A DNA stretch of 64,000 nucleotides, taken from NCBI RefSeq assembly GCF_014696715.1, contig NZ_JACJQO010000017.1, positions 62,001 through 126,000 on the forward strand. Reading direction: 5' to 3'. This stretch comes from Pseudanabaena sp. FACHB-2040. GTDB lineage: Bacteria; Cyanobacteriota; Cyanobacteriia; Phormidesmidales; Phormidesmidaceae. The notes below the pieces were generated by a model that was not told where the DNA came from, searched no databases, and saw nothing but the letters and a program-made list of their open reading frames with translations. Below, piece by piece: positions 7,387 through 18,900 of this stretch (its first letter is position 1; each line of letters opens with the position of its first letter). Position numbers and translations under genes: made by a program.

Positions 7387-10300
7387 TTAAGCAGAAACTT
7401 GCCGCCCTTCAAACCGGCCAAACTGCTCGTAGTGCTCAAAGCCGCTGGAGAAAGCGTTGTTTGCGATCGCACCCTGCACATCCGGGTTCAACGCCAGGTA
7501 GCTGCTCTCGCTAAACATTGAGCTAGGCATCCGTTGAGGCTCCCTCTGCCCAAACTTGACGTAGTGCTCAAAGCCACTCTCAAAAGCTCCACCCACTACG
7601 GCCTGAGCTACATCCGGGTTGTTCTGTAGGTAAAAGCCCTCATTGAATAAGAACAGCCCAGGCACCCGGTTTTCAGCACTGCCAAATTCGATGTAGTGCT
7701 CAAAAGCGCTGCCGATGGCTCGGTTAGCAACCGCAGCGGCCACATCCGGGTTGTTTTGCAGGTATTCCTGCTGGTTGAACCCAGCACTGGGGTTGCGTCC
7801 CTCTAGATGACCGTACCGCACAAAGTGCTCAAACCCGCTGTTGGTCGCCCGGTTAGTAACTGCCTGAGCCACATCCGGATTTTGCTGGAGGTAATACGCC
7901 TCGTTGAACAAAACGCTGGGGTTACGGCCTTGGAACCAGCCATTGCTCGTGAAGTGGTCGTAGCCTGACTTATACAGCCCGGCATCAACCGCTGCCGCCA
8001 CATCTGAATACTGGCTGAGGTAGTAGCTTTCGTCAAAGAGCTGATCAAAGGGCAGCCCGTTCACTTCAAAAGGCGTGTAACCCAGCTGGGTATTTGAATC
8101 TAGCTGCACGTAGCGGCTGAACTGGCCAATGTCAAACACCCCCTTCACCAGGTTTTCGCTGGGCGAAGTATAGCCGGTGACTTCAATACTCACCGTTGCC
8201 GTATCTTCCTGTCCCTGGCTATCCAGAATTGAATAAGTGAAGCTATCGGTTGCCGTCTGGCCCGTCAGCAGGCTGGTAAAGCCGAGGGGGACGTAGGTAA
8301 AGGTGCGATCGCTATTGTGAATGACCATTGAGCCAGACTTGAGGAAGGCAATCTTGCCCCCTTCCAAAATGGCATCATTGACGCGATGGAGGCTGAGAGT
8401 ATCTCCCGGATCCAGGTCTTTGTCATTGGCTAACACGTTGAGCTTAAGGCTGCGCCGCTCACTGACGGTGCCGCTGTCGTCAGCGGCCACGGGTGCGTCA
8501 TTTAGACCACTAACCTGGATCTTGACCGTTGCTGTATCCGTACCGCCTTTGCCGTCACTAACGGTATAGGCAAAGGTGTCTACCGCAATCTCACCTGTAG
8601 GAAGCGATTCAAAGGCCTGATTGGGGTTGTACTCGAAAGTGCCATCTGCCTTTAAGCTGACCAGCGCACCCGAGCCAATCTTGACCGCAGGGCCGCCAAC
8701 CGTCACCTCAGTGCCGTCGATCTGAGTAACCGTCAGCGTGTCGCCAGCATCCGGGTCAACATCGTTGCTTAAGACGCTGAGGGTAACAAAGGGGGTGTCT
8801 TCGTTGGTAGCAAATCCCTCGCCCTCATCGTCTTGGGCAGTAGGCGCATCGTTGACGTTAGTGAACTTGCCGATAGCAACAGGAGAGGGCAGGGTATCGA
8901 GGGTGCGATCGCCATCGCTGACACTAACGCTGTAGGTAGGCGGCACCTCACTGCCATTGTGGACAAAGACAATGCGCTTATCCAATACCTCCTGCTGGGT
9001 GAACTCTGTGATATTTTCCTGCTCAAATTTGCCGTCGCCGTCTAAGTCTCGGTTAAAGCTGCCGCCGGTTAGGCTGCTAATGGTGAAGGTCAGCGTATCT
9101 GGCCCATTGTCAGGATCAGCTGCCTCCAGTTCAGCCATCGTCAGCACGACTGAACCGCCTTCCTCGACAGAGAGCTTATTAGTCTTGAGCGTGGGGCCAT
9201 CGTTGACGCCCATCACCTGCACAGAGACCGTTGCCGTATCAGTTGCCCCCGCCTTGTCACCTACGGTATACGCAAAAGCATCAGTTGTTGTCTTACCCGC
9301 TGCCAGGGCTACAAATGCTCCATTAGGGTCGTAGGTAAAGGTGCCATTTTCGTTAAGGCTCACCAAAGCCCCAGAGGTCAGCTTCACCGCTGGCCCCCCA
9401 ATCGTAATGGCCTGATCTTCGACCTGTACAATCGTCAACACATCATCCGAGTCGGAATCGGTATCGTTGGTCAAAACGTTAGGCGTCGTCAGCTTAGTGT
9501 TTTGATTAGTAGAGAAGTCAAGCCCACCATCGTCAGTGGCAACAGGCGCATCGTTGACCGGGACAAACTCAATCTTGGCCGCCACAGGCGCAGTAGCAAA
9601 CTCCCCATCGCTGACGCTGATTGTGTAGCTAGGAGGCGTTTCGTCGCCATCGTCAACAAAACGCACCTGGCCTTTGCTGACTTGAGCCAGGGTAAACTTG
9701 CCGGCATTCTTCAGCTCAAAGATGCCATCGCCATCGGTGTCTACCTCAAACTGTCCCTGCCCTGGAGATGGGCCGTTGATGACAAAGGTAAGGCTAGCGG
9801 GGTCTGTATCTGGATCGGAGGCAAACAGGTTCTCTGAGGTCAAGACGACGGTGCCGCCTTCCTGCACCTTGAACTGGTTAACCGTCAGCTTGGGCGGATC
9901 GTTCACCGGGACAAACGCCACTTTAGCCGCCTCGGTAATCTCACTACCGTCGCTATCACGCACGGTAATGTCGAAGCTGGGCACCGTTTCACTGCCGTCA
10001 TGCACAAAAACAATGTCGCCATCGTTTAGCTGCTTTTGGGTAAAACTCTCAACCGGCTGGTTCAAGAAGTCGGCAAAGCGCCCTCCCTTGACGTTGCTGA
10101 TCTTGAAAAGCAAGTCTTGATCAGCAGTAGTCTCATCGTCTTCAGCTTTTAGATTGGCTAGAGCCTGATCGGGGTCATTGAGAGTCAGCAGCCCGCCCTC
10201 AGTAATGACAAAGGAGTTGATTGTCAGCCGGGGCGGATCGTTGACCGGGGTGTAATCAATCTGTGCGGGCAAGCTCGTGGTGCCACCTTGAGGATCAAGG

Positions 10301-13300
10301 GCCACAACGGTATAGCTAGGAGAGCCTTCCTCCCCATCATCGACAAAGCTCAACTGACCAAAGGCAATGGCTGACAGGCTAAAGGAAGCCTCAGGTGTGA
10401 GGAGTTTGCCGTCTAGAAGGAACTGGCCGCCCACCACGTCCTTAATCTGCAGCTTAATGCGGCTGAGGGTGCTGTCTGGGTCGGTGACGTTGAGATTACC
10501 TAGGGTCAGCACAACGGTTTCGCCTTCAGTGACCACCAGCTTATTCACCGCAATCGTGGGCGGATCATTGACGTTGGTAAAGTCACCTGCGGGAATCTCT
10601 AGCATTCTGGTAATGCTCTTGGGGGTTGAGTCGCCGGGGGTGCCGGTGTCGGCAACAGTCAGCGTGTAGCTAGGGGCTTTTTCGCCTCCGTCGTGGACAA
10701 AGCGAATTGTGCCGCTGTTTACCTCTGCCTGGGTAAAGGTGCCCCCTGTGAGAATGTCTCCAAGGGCTGTGCCCGTGAGCGGGTTAATTCGCTCGAATTT
10801 ACCAAAGGTAACCGCATCGACAGTGTAGGCCAGCGCTTCTGGCCCAGACTCTTCGTCGGTAGTCATCAAATTGAGGCTCTCAGCATTGAGCACGACGCTG
10901 CCGCCTTCAGCAATTTTGAGCGTATTGGTAGCAAAGACAGGTGCATCATTGACGACCTGGAACTCAGCGGCCAAGGGCACTTCAATCGTGATTTGCTGGT
11001 CGGCCGGAGCAAAGGTATCGGTTAGGGTGACCTTAAATTGGGGTGCTTGGTTGGAGCCGCCGTGGACAAACTGCACCGTCCCCGCACTGACGTTTGCCTG
11101 GGTAAAGGTGTAGGTCAGCGGGTCAACTTGAACCACGCCCTGACCGACAAACTTGTCTTGCTGGGCTGGGTCAGCCGGAGGATTGATCAGGGTAACGGTG
11201 TAGGTCAGGGGCTGCCCCTCAGCATCGGTGGCCAGCAGATTGGCATTGCTGAGCGTGACGGTGCCGCCTTCGGTCAAGGCGAAGGGCTGCACGTTCTTAG
11301 CATCAAAGACCGGCGCATCGTTGATGGGGGTAAAGCCGCCTGCGGGAATCTCTACCGTTTTGGTCACGCGCTTGGGTGAAGTGTCGCCTGCGGTGCCGCT
11401 GTCGCTGAGGGTGAGGGTATAGGCAGGCGGCGCTTCGCCATCGTCATGGGTGAACTGAATTAGTCCAGCATTGACCTGGGCCTGGGTGAAGGTTTGCCCC
11501 GCTTCCAGCAAAGCCACGGTGCCGGTATCAGGGTTAATCAGGCCAAACTGGCCGTGTGCCACTTGATCGATGGTATAGGTCAGCTGATCTGAGCTGGACT
11601 CTTCATCGGTGGCGACTAAGTTCAGGTGCTCCGGATCGCTGTTGAAAATCACCGTCTCACCCTCGGCAATCTTTAGGCTGTTGGTAATAAAGACAGGCAC
11701 ATCATTAACGGCATTGAAGGCAATCTTGAGATCGACGGGTACCGTAATTGGGTTGCTGTCGAAGGTGTCGGTCACGGTGACCTCTAGTTGAGGGGCGCTG
11801 TTGGAGCCACCGTGGACAAACTGCACTAGCCCGGCATTGACCTGAGCCTGAGTGAAGGTAACGGTAGATTCACTCTGAGACTTGCCATCGACGATGAAGC
11901 CATCAGGCTTACTCGGGTCGGCGTTGGTGACTTTGGCGGTGTAGGTCAGCTGGTTGGGGCCCGATTCTTCATCAGTAGTGTTTAGCAGACTGCTGCTGAG
12001 CTTGATGGTGCCGCCTTCGCTCAGGGTGATCTGGCTGACGCTGACCTTAGGGGTGTCGTTGGTGGGCGTGAAAACAAGCCTACTGTCGCTCTCAAAGGTG
12101 ATCGTCTGGCCACCCTCATCAGCAGCTGTCAGCCTAAAGCTGGGTGCAGTGTTGCTGCCGTCGTGCTGAAATGCGATCGCATCTCCCGCATTCACCTGAG
12201 CCTGGGTAAAGCTTTTAACCTCAGTGCCATCAGCATTTAAGACAAACTTGCCGCCCTTGACCTGGTCAACACTGTAGACAACGCCTTCAGCAGCAGTTTC
12301 TTCGTCGACAACGCTCAAGCTGCTGGCATTAAGCAGCACCTTTTGCCCCTCGATCACCTGCAGGTCCAAGGTTTCCAAGATAGGCACGTCGTTGATCGGG
12401 GTAAAGTTTACGACGGCATCGCTGCTGTCCACGCCCGCCGGATCGCTCAAATCACGTACCTCCACGCGGTAGGTCGGCGGGGTGTCGATAGCTGGGTCAT
12501 TCACAAAACGGATCAGCCCCAACAGCACCTCTTCCTGAGTAAAGGAAACGGGCGAAGTTGGTGGGTCGGTCTCTGCCGCTAGCAGCTCAACGACTTCCTC
12601 TCCCTCTACTAAGCGCACCCGCTCAAAGCGCCCGCCTGTAACTGCAGTAATGGTGAAGACCAGAGCGGCGCTGTTGGTTTCAGGGTCGATGGCCTGCAGG
12701 TTGTCACTGGTCAGAATGACGGTGCCACCCTCCTCCAATGTCAGGGTATTGACCTGCAGGGTTGGCACATCGTTGATCTGGGTAAAGCCGCCGGGAGGAA
12801 TCGTCACCTCGCGGGTAACGGTGCGAACCGTTGTCGAATCACCGTTAATCCCGCTGTCCTTCACCGTCAGAGTGTAGGTCGGGGCCAGCTCGTCGCCGCC
12901 GTGAACAAACTGCACCTGTCCAGCATTTACTTGGGCCTGGGTAAAGCTGTCGCCCACCTTCAGCACCGTCGTCTGTGAGGTGGCGTCAATCAGCTCAAAC
13001 TGGCCACGCGCCACTTTATCAATGGTGTAGACCAGATCCTCCGGAGCCGATTCTTCGTCAGTGGTGACCAAGTTGAGGGCCAGCGGATTTTGGTTGAAAA
13101 TGACGGTGCCGCCCTCGCTAATGCTCAGGGTGTTGGTGTTAAAAAGAGGCGCGTCATTGGTGGCTGTGAAAGCAATCTTCAGGTCAACCGGCACGGTGTT
13201 AAAACTGCCCGTCGAGGCATCACTCACCGTTAGGGCAATCTGAGGCGCGCTATTGGAGCCGCCGTGGACAAACTGCACTAGCCCAGCATTGACCTGGGCC

Positions 13301-15723
13301 TGGGTAAAGGTTACTGGAGAGGTCGTCTGGAGTGTGCCGTCGATCATAAAACCGTCGGGCTTGGTCGGGTCGGCCTGAGTCAGGGTGACGGTGTAGGTTA
13401 GCTGACCTGCTGTTGCCTCTTCATCAATGGTGTTGAGCAGAGCGCTACTGAGCTTGACAGTGCCGCCCTCGGTGACAGAGAACTGGCTGACTTGAACTAT
13501 AGGCAGGTCGTTGATGGGCGTAAAGACGATGCGATCACCGCTTTCGATAGTGATTGACTGGCCGCCCTCTGCCGCCGGACCATCGGCTGCGGTTAGGGTA
13601 AAGCTGGGTGCAGAGTTGCTGCCGTCGTGTTGAAATGCGATCGCATCTCCCGCATTCACCTGGGCCTGAGTGAAGCGAGTAACTGCAGTGCCATTTGCAT
13701 CCACAAACTGGCCGCCGCTCACACTGTCCACGGTGTAGACAACGTCCGCTGCACCCGTCTCTTCATCGCTAACGTTAAGGATGGTGGGATTGAGAAATAC
13801 CGTCTGATCCTCTGCAATTTCGAGGGCCAGGGTTTCTAGCACAGGAATATCGTTAATTGGTGTGAAGTTGATTGTGGCAACCCCACTGTCAACTGCTGCC
13901 GGATCGCTCAAGTCCCTGACCTGCACCTGATAGGTGGGCGCTGTGTTGGTATCGGGGATGTGCACAAAGCGAATTTTGCCCATCAAAATGTCGGCTTGAG
14001 TAAACTCAACTGACGCAGTGGGCGGATCGGTATCAGCTGCCAAGATCTCGACTGTCTCTGCCTCACCGACTCGCTCCACCCGCTCAAAGCGGCCTCCGGT
14101 AAGCCCGGTGATGGTAAAGACCAGATTGTCGGCGTTGTCTTCAGCATCGGTTGCCCGCAGGTTCTGAGTCGTGAGAAAGAGTGCATCTCCCTCCTTCAGC
14201 GTCAGCTGATTGGTCACCAATTCGGGTGCATCGTTAATAGAAACAAACCCACCGATTGGAATGAAAACCTCACGAGTCACGCCCAAAGCTGTGGCCGGGT
14301 TGTTGTTAATACCTGCGTCGCGCACAGTGAGTGTGTAGCTTGGCGCAAGTTCACTGCCGTCATGGGTAAACTGCACCTGCCCAGCATTCACCTGGGCCTG
14401 AGTGAAGGTGCCACCAACTGCCAGAACTTGAGCCGTTCCAGTATTGGAATCAAGGATCGCAAAGTTACCCCGCACCACTTGATTAATCCTGTAGATCAGG
14501 GCGTTTGGAGCAGACTCTTCATCAGTAGCCACCAGGTTCAAGCTGCCCTGGTTAAGAATGACCGTCTCTCCCTCCGTAATCTGGAGCGTATTGGTGAGAA
14601 AGATTGGTTGGTCATTAATGGGGGTGAACGTAACCTGGGCAGATTTAGCCTCGCTGGTCAGGCTACCATCAGAAACAGTCACGCTATATTGCGGCGTTCT
14701 GTTAGTACTATCATGCTGAAACTTAACCCGACCGGCCAGGATATCGGCCCGTGTGAAGGTTAATTTAGGCCCAAACTGCCCGCTCTGGTTTTTCACCAAA
14801 AACTGCCCTGCTAGCAGAGAAGCCCCTGTGTTGAGATCCGTAGCAGGTGCAATGGAAAAGAGCAGGCCGTCTCTGAAATTATCTGGATCAGTCGCATCTA
14901 AATTCAGGGTCGAAATGGTGACCGCTTGCCCTTCGCTAACCCTGAGCGTATTCGTCGTAATAGTAGGGGCATCGTTAACCGCAAAGGTAGCGGGATTGAG
15001 CAAGTTCATTTCTCGAACCGCTGTGCTGCCCTGGCCATCGTTCACTTCAAGGGTGTAGCTAGGCGGAATCTCACTATCAGCCCGGTGGGCAAATCGAATC
15101 AGACCCGCATCTACTTGACCTTGGGTAAACTCCGTGACGATCTTAAAAGTGCCACCTGCTTCAATCAGTTCAAACTGTCCCTCCTTAACGGAGGTCACTG
15201 TGTAGGTCAGGATAGCGCTGTCGGTTTCTTCATCGGTTGCTCGTAAATTGACCTGAGTGACTCCACCAACAACGTTCTGGTTGAGAACAACACTGCCACC
15301 TTCGGTAATAGTTAGCTGGTTGACCTCAAACAGAGGCGCATCATTTTCAGCGGAGAAAACCACCGCAGCTGGAGTGCTGGTGCTGCCTCCCTTGTTATCA
15401 GCCACCGTTACTACATAGCTGGGCGAAACCTCACTGTCATCATGGACAAATCGGATCAGGTTGCTAGCAATATCAGCTCGCGTAAACGAAACTGGAGCGA
15501 CCGAAGGATTAGCGCTAGCATCTGCCAGAACCGTTATCTTCTCCTGCCCATTCACCTGCTCAACTCGCTCAAACCGCCCGCCCACCAAGTTGGTGATAGT
15601 GAACTTCAGGGTATTAGCCGCATCATCAGCATCGTTGGCATCTAAGTTGCTGAGCGTGATGGGGATTGTTTGGCCTTCGCTAATCGTGAGGCTGTTGTTT
15701 AGAAATTGAGGAATTGCATTCAT
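7387..15723 (-). CDS. Giant CSPG/cadherin-repeat surface or secreted protein (2778 aa)
   Basis: The protein has no signal peptide and begins directly with a repeat. I count about 18 CSPG/Cadherin_3-type repeats of roughly 120 residues; 17 are consecutive over about 1-2056 and one lies near 2172. Each has N-D-x-P, a SEGGTVVL-like strand, L.A.DEE, GGxFE, FTQAQVNAG, and FVHDGSE.APSYTLTVSDG. Three Big_9/VCBS-like domains (ATDDGGLDFSTNQNT, AQDDEGEGF, AADDSGTVSERR) follow from about 2056 to 2520. The last 250 residues hold five units of about 50 residues with (F)NExYYLxxNPDVAxAV and SGFEHYxxFGxxEGR. Such proteins are usually exported by type I secretion and act in adhesion or as sheath material; both are inference here. 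The architecture closely matches its upstream neighbour. Confidence 0.85.
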   Translation of the reverse strand: MNAIPQFLNNSLTISEGQTIPITLSNLDANDADDAANTLKFTITNLVGGRFERVEQVNGQEKITVLADASANPSVAPVSFTRADIASNLIRFVHDDSEVSPSYVVTVADNKGGSTSTPAAVVFSAENDAPLFEVNQLTITEGGSVVLNQNVVGGVTQVNLRATDEETDSAILTYTVTSVKEGQFELIEAGGTFKIVTEFTQGQVDAGLIRFAHRADSEIPPSYTLEVNDGQGSTAVREMNLLNPATFAVNDAPTITTNTLRVSEGQAVTISTLNLDATDPDNFRDGLLFSIAPATDLNTGASLLAGQFLVKNQSGQFGPKLTFTRADILAGRVKFQHDSTNRTPQYSVTVSDGSLTSEAKSAQVTFTPINDQPIFLTNTLQITEGETVILNQGSLNLVATDEESAPNALIYRINQVVRGNFAILDSNTGTAQVLAVGGTFTQAQVNAGQVQFTHDGSELAPSYTLTVRDAGINNNPATALGVTREVFIPIGGFVSINDAPELVTNQLTLKEGDALFLTTQNLRATDAEDNADNLVFTITGLTGGRFERVERVGEAETVEILAADTDPPTASVEFTQADILMGKIRFVHIPDTNTAPTYQVQVRDLSDPAAVDSGVATINFTPINDIPVLETLALEIAEDQTVFLNPTILNVSDEETGAADVVYTVDSVSGGQFVDANGTAVTRFTQAQVNAGDAIAFQHDGSNSAPSFTLTAADGPAAEGGQSITIESGDRIVFTPINDLPIVQVSQFSVTEGGTVKLSSALLNTIDEEATAGQLTYTVTLTQADPTKPDGFMIDGTLQTTSPVTFTQAQVNAGLVQFVHGGSNSAPQIALTVSDASTGSFNTVPVDLKIAFTATNDAPLFNTNTLSISEGGTVIFNQNPLALNLVTTDEESAPEDLVYTIDKVARGQFELIDATSQTTVLKVGDSFTQAQVNAGQVQFVHGGDELAPTYTLTVKDSGINGDSTTVRTVTREVTIPPGGFTQINDVPTLQVNTLTLEEGGTVILTSDNLQAIDPETNSAALVFTITAVTGGRFERVRLVEGEEVVELLAAETDPPTSPVSFTQEEVLLGLIRFVNDPAIDTPPTYRVEVRDLSDPAGVDSSDAVVNFTPINDVPILETLDLQVIEGQKVLLNASSLSVVDEETAAEGVVYSVDQVKGGKFVLNADGTEVKSFTQAQVNAGDAIAFQHDGSNTAPSFRLTAADEGGQTITFESDSRLVFTPTNDTPKVSVSQITLSEGGTIKLSSSLLNTTDEESGPNQLTYTAKVTNADPSKPDGFIVDGKSQSESTVTFTQAQVNAGLVQFVHGGSNSAPQLEVTVTDTFDSNPITVPVDLKIAFNAVNDVPVFITNSLKIAEGETVIFNSDPEHLNLVATDEESSSDQLTYTIDQVAHGQFGLINPDTGTVALLEAGQTFTQAQVNAGLIQFTHDDGEAPPAYTLTLSDSGTAGDTSPKRVTKTVEIPAGGFTPINDAPVFDAKNVQPFALTEGGTVTLSNANLLATDAEGQPLTYTVTLINPPADPAQQDKFVGQGVVQVDPLTYTFTQANVSAGTVQFVHGGSNQAPQFKVTLTDTFAPADQQITIEVPLAAEFQVVNDAPVFATNTLKIAEGGSVVLNAESLNLMTTDEESGPEALAYTVDAVTFGKFERINPLTGTALGDILTGGTFTQAEVNSGTIRFVHDGGEKAPSYTLTVADTGTPGDSTPKSITRMLEIPAGDFTNVNDPPTIAVNKLVVTEGETVVLTLGNLNVTDPDSTLSRIKLQIKDVVGGQFLLDGKLLTPEASFSLSAIAFGQLSFVDDGEEGSPSYTVVALDPQGGTTSLPAQIDYTPVNDPPRLTINSFVITEGGLLTLNDPDQALANLKAEDDETTADQDLLFKISNVKGGRFADFLNQPVESFTQKQLNDGDIVFVHDGSETVPSFDITVRDSDGSEITEAAKVAFVPVNDPPKLTVNQFKVQEGGTVVLTSENLFASDPDTDPASLTFVINGPSPGQGQFEVDTDGDGIFELKNAGKFTLAQVSKGQVRFVDDGDETPPSYTISVSDGEFATAPVAAKIEFVPVNDAPVATDDGGLDFSTNQNTKLTTPNVLTNDTDSDSDDVLTIVQVEDQAITIGGPAVKLTSGALVSLNENGTFTYDPNGAFVALAAGKTTTDAFAYTVGDKAGATDTATVSVQVMGVNDGPTLKTNKLSVEEGGSVVLTMAELEAADPDNGPDTLTFTISSLTGGSFNRDLDGDGKFEQENITEFTQQEVLDKRIVFVHNGSEVPPTYSVSVSDGDRTLDTLPSPVAIGKFTNVNDAPTAQDDEGEGFATNEDTPFVTLSVLSNDVDPDAGDTLTVTQIDGTEVTVGGPAVKIGSGALVSLKADGTFEYNPNQAFESLPTGEIAVDTFAYTVSDGKGGTDTATVKIQVSGLNDAPVAADDSGTVSERRSLKLNVLANDKDLDPGDTLSLHRVNDAILEGGKIAFLKSGSMVIHNSDRTFTYVPLGFTSLLTGQTATDSFTYSILDSQGQEDTATVSIEVTGYTSPSENLVKGVFDIGQFSRYVQLDSNTQLGYTPFEVNGLPFDQLFDESYYLSQYSDVAAAVDAGLYKSGYDHFTSNGWFQGRNPSVLFNEAYYLQQNPDVAQAVTNRATNSGFEHFVRYGHLEGRNPSAGFNQQEYLQNNPDVAAAVANRAIGSAFEHYIEFGSAENRVPGLFLFNEGFYLQNNPDVAQAVVGGAFESGFEHYVKFGQREPQRMPSSMFSESSYLALNPDVQGAIANNAFSSGFEHYEQFGRFEGRQVSA

Positions 15724-15748
15724 GGGATAGTCTCTTTCAGCTTTACGG

Positions 15749-15766
15749 TATTACCGCCGGGTAATA
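15749..15766 (-). promoter_or_regulatory. Inverted repeat in the leader of the 2778-aa gene
   Basis: TATTACC (15749-15755) and GGTAATA (15760-15766) flank GCCG about 25 bp upstream of the start codon. A similar, less perfect element (TTTACC...GGTTAAA) lies upstream of the 4571-aa gene at 29819. The two may be a shared operator or a leader hairpin. Confidence 0.35.
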
Positions 15767-15900
15767 AAGATTAGTTCTGACAAGCACCTCGACAGAATGT
15801 GCTTTGAGGAAAACACAAGGCAATGGGGTGCTTTCAATTTAAAAAGGGGGTTTCAACAGAAGTTGAGTTGATTGAGCTAGCCATTGGTTGAAAGAGAACA

Positions 15901-15921
15901 TCCCTGAGTTCAACTCAGGGA
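15901..15921 (-). terminator. Hairpin after the 4571-aa gene
   Basis: TCCCTGAGTT and AACTCAGGGA form a perfect 10-bp stem about 50 bases past the TAA stop of the giant gene. On the minus strand it is followed by TGTTCTCTTTC, a weak U-rich tail. It separates the two giant genes into two likely transcripts. Confidence 0.6.
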
Positions 15922-15968
15922 CATTCTTCGCTTCTACCGCTCACATTTGTGAATGGCAGATCGCATCG

Positions 15969-18900
15969 TTATGCAAACACTTGCCGTCCTTCGAACCGGC
16001 CTGACTGCACGTAATGTTCGAAACCGCTAGACACGATGTTGTTGTTAACAGCCGCTTGCACATCAGAGTTGAGAGCCAGATAGCTGCTTTCGTTAAAGAG
16101 GGCGCTGGGGCTCCGTTGGGGCTCCCTCTGCCCAAATTTGACGTAGTGCTCAAAACCGCTCGCAAAGGCTTTACCAGCTACAGCCTGGGCAACATCCGGG
16201 TTTTGCTGCAGGTAGTAGGATTCGTTGAACAGGTACAGGGAAGGAGCTCGGTTTTCGGCGCTGCCCGATTCCACAAAGTGCTCGAAGCCACTGCTAATAA
16301 CCCCTGCCGACACTGCGTTTGCCACATCTGGGTTGCGCAGCAGGTAGTCCTGCTGGTTGAACTGGGCGCTGGGGTTGCGGCCCTCCTTGTGGCCAAACTG
16401 GGCGAAGTGGGCAAAGCCACTACTGAACGCGCCTCCCCCAACTGCCTGGGCAATGTCGGGGTTTTGGCTCAGGTAGAAAGTTTCGTTATAGAGGGTACTG
16501 GGATTGCGGCCCTCTAACCAGCCAGCGGTGACGAAGTGCTCGTAGCCTGACTTAATCAGTCCAGCATCAATTGCCGCAGCAATGTCTGAGTACTGGCTCA
16601 AGTAGTAGCCCTCATCAAATAGCTGATCAAGTGCCAGTCCGCCCACTTCGACGGGGGCGAAGGTGACTTCCGTATTAGCATCTAAGAGGGCGTAACGGGC
16701 GAACTGCTCGTAGTCAAACACACCATTGACGGCAGCAGGTGGTGTGTAACCGGCAATCTGCAGCGACACGGTAGCCGTAGCTGACTGCCCCTGACTGTCT
16801 ACTAGGCTATAGGTGAAGCTGTCGCTTCCCACTTGGCCAGAAGCCAGCCCGGCAAAGCCAAAGGGTACGTAGGTCAGAGTGCTGTCGCTATTAAGGATGA
16901 CCAGAGAACCTGAGGCAAGGGCCACCTGTCCACCGGGTGCGATCGCAGTCTCCCCAATTTTGCCAATCGTTAGGGTATCGCCCGGATCGCTGTCACTGTC
17001 ATTCGCCAGCACATTGAGCTTCAGGCTTCTCCGCTCGCTGACAGCACCCTGGTCATTTCCAGCAACCGGCGCATCATTGAGACCACTGATGGCAACTTCG
17101 ACCGTGGCTGTAGACGTGCCGCCGTTACCGTCGCTGATGGCGTAGGTAAAGCTGTCGGTCTTGGTGTCGCCATTAGAGAGGTTTTCGAATTTGCCTGCTG
17201 GGTCGTAGTTAAAGGTGCCATCGCTGTTTAGGCTAACCTTCGCCCCCGATGCAATGGTAATGGCAGGGCCACCCACCGCAATCGTGCTGCCGTTGACCTG
17301 AATAATCGAGAGGGTATCCCCGTCGATATCGGTGTCGTTGGCGAGCACACTACCCGTCTTAAACGGCGTGTCTTCATTGGTGGAGAAGCCGACCCCACTG
17401 TCTTTCACCGCTACTGGAGCATCATTGAGCCCATTAATAACGATGCTGACCGTCGCTGGGTCGCTGCCGCCATTGGCATCGCTCAAGGTATAGGTAAAGC
17501 TATCGACGGCTGTCTTACCCGCACCCAGGGACTCAAACTTGCCGTTGGGGTTGTAGTTAAAGGTGCCGTTGGCGTTGAGAGTCACGCTGGCTCCCGAAGT
17601 CAGCGTGACGCTGCTATTCACCGAGATGGCTTTGCCATCCACCTGAGTAATCGTGAGCGTATCGTTGAGGTCAACATCTGAGTCGTTGGCCAGCACTGTC
17701 GGCGTGGTCAGCGGTGTGCCCTCGTTGGTTGAGAAGCCTTGGCCGCTGTCGTCATTGGCTACCGGATTGTCATTGACACCGTTGACCACAATCTGAACCG
17801 TTGCCGTATCGCTGCCGCCTTGGCCATCGCTCAAGGTATAGGTAAAGCTATCTACCTTGTTGGTTCCTGCTGCCAGTGAATTGAACTTGCCATTGGGGTT
17901 GTAGGTGAAGGTGCCGTTGCTGTTTAGCATCATCAGAGCGCCAGAAGCCAGTTCGACAGCCGGTCCTCCCATTGCGATCGCTTTGCCATCAACCTGAGTA
18001 ATTGTCAACACAGCTCCCGGATCGCCGTCGCTGTCGTTCTTAAGGACGTTGGCTGTGGTGAAGGTCGTATTTTGGTTGGTGGTAAAGCCAGTGCCGCTGT
18101 CATCGTTAGCCACAGGCAGGTCGTTGACGTTGGTAAAGGCAATTTGAGCAGCCTGGATCGCAGTCGATATCGTCCCGTCACTAACGCTGACGCCGTAAGT
18201 GGGCGCAGTCTCGTCGCCATCGTCCACAAATCGAACCCGCCCATTGGTGACGTCTTGCAGCGTAAAGCTGGTCGCCCCTACCGTTTCGAAGGTGCCGTCT
18301 CCATCCTTATCTACCTCAAACTGTCCCTGGCCTGCAGCTAAACCACTGATGGTAAAGACCAACTCCGACGGTAGGTTATCTGGGTCAGATGCGGAAAGGT
18401 TGCTGGGAGTCAGCAAGACTGTCCCACCCTCTGAAATCGTCAGGCTATTCGCGCCCAGAACCGGCAAGTCATTGGTGGCGTTAAAGGTGATATTGGCCTT
18501 GGTCGTCGTTTCACCACCCTCTGGATCGCTAACCTTGATCGTGAAGCTGGGAGCCACTTCAGAGCCGTTCTGAAGGAAGACGATTTCCTTGCGGGTGACC
18601 TGAGCCTGGGTAAAGGTTGTGATAGGCTCGCCCCCAGAGAACAGGACAAACGTACCGCCCGTCAGGTTACTGATGGTGTAAGTAATCTTAGTGGGGTCGA
18701 TGGTCTCATCATCCTGGGCCAGCAGATTGGCGCTGCTCAGCTCCAGCAATCCGTCTTCATTAATGACAAAGGCATTTGTCATCAAGCGCGGATTGTCGTT
18801 TACCGGGATTAGCTTCACCGTTGCCGCTTGCGTCTTCACTCCACCCGATGGATCAGTAACCTCAACGGTGTAGGTAGCTGGCGTTTCATCCCCATCGTCC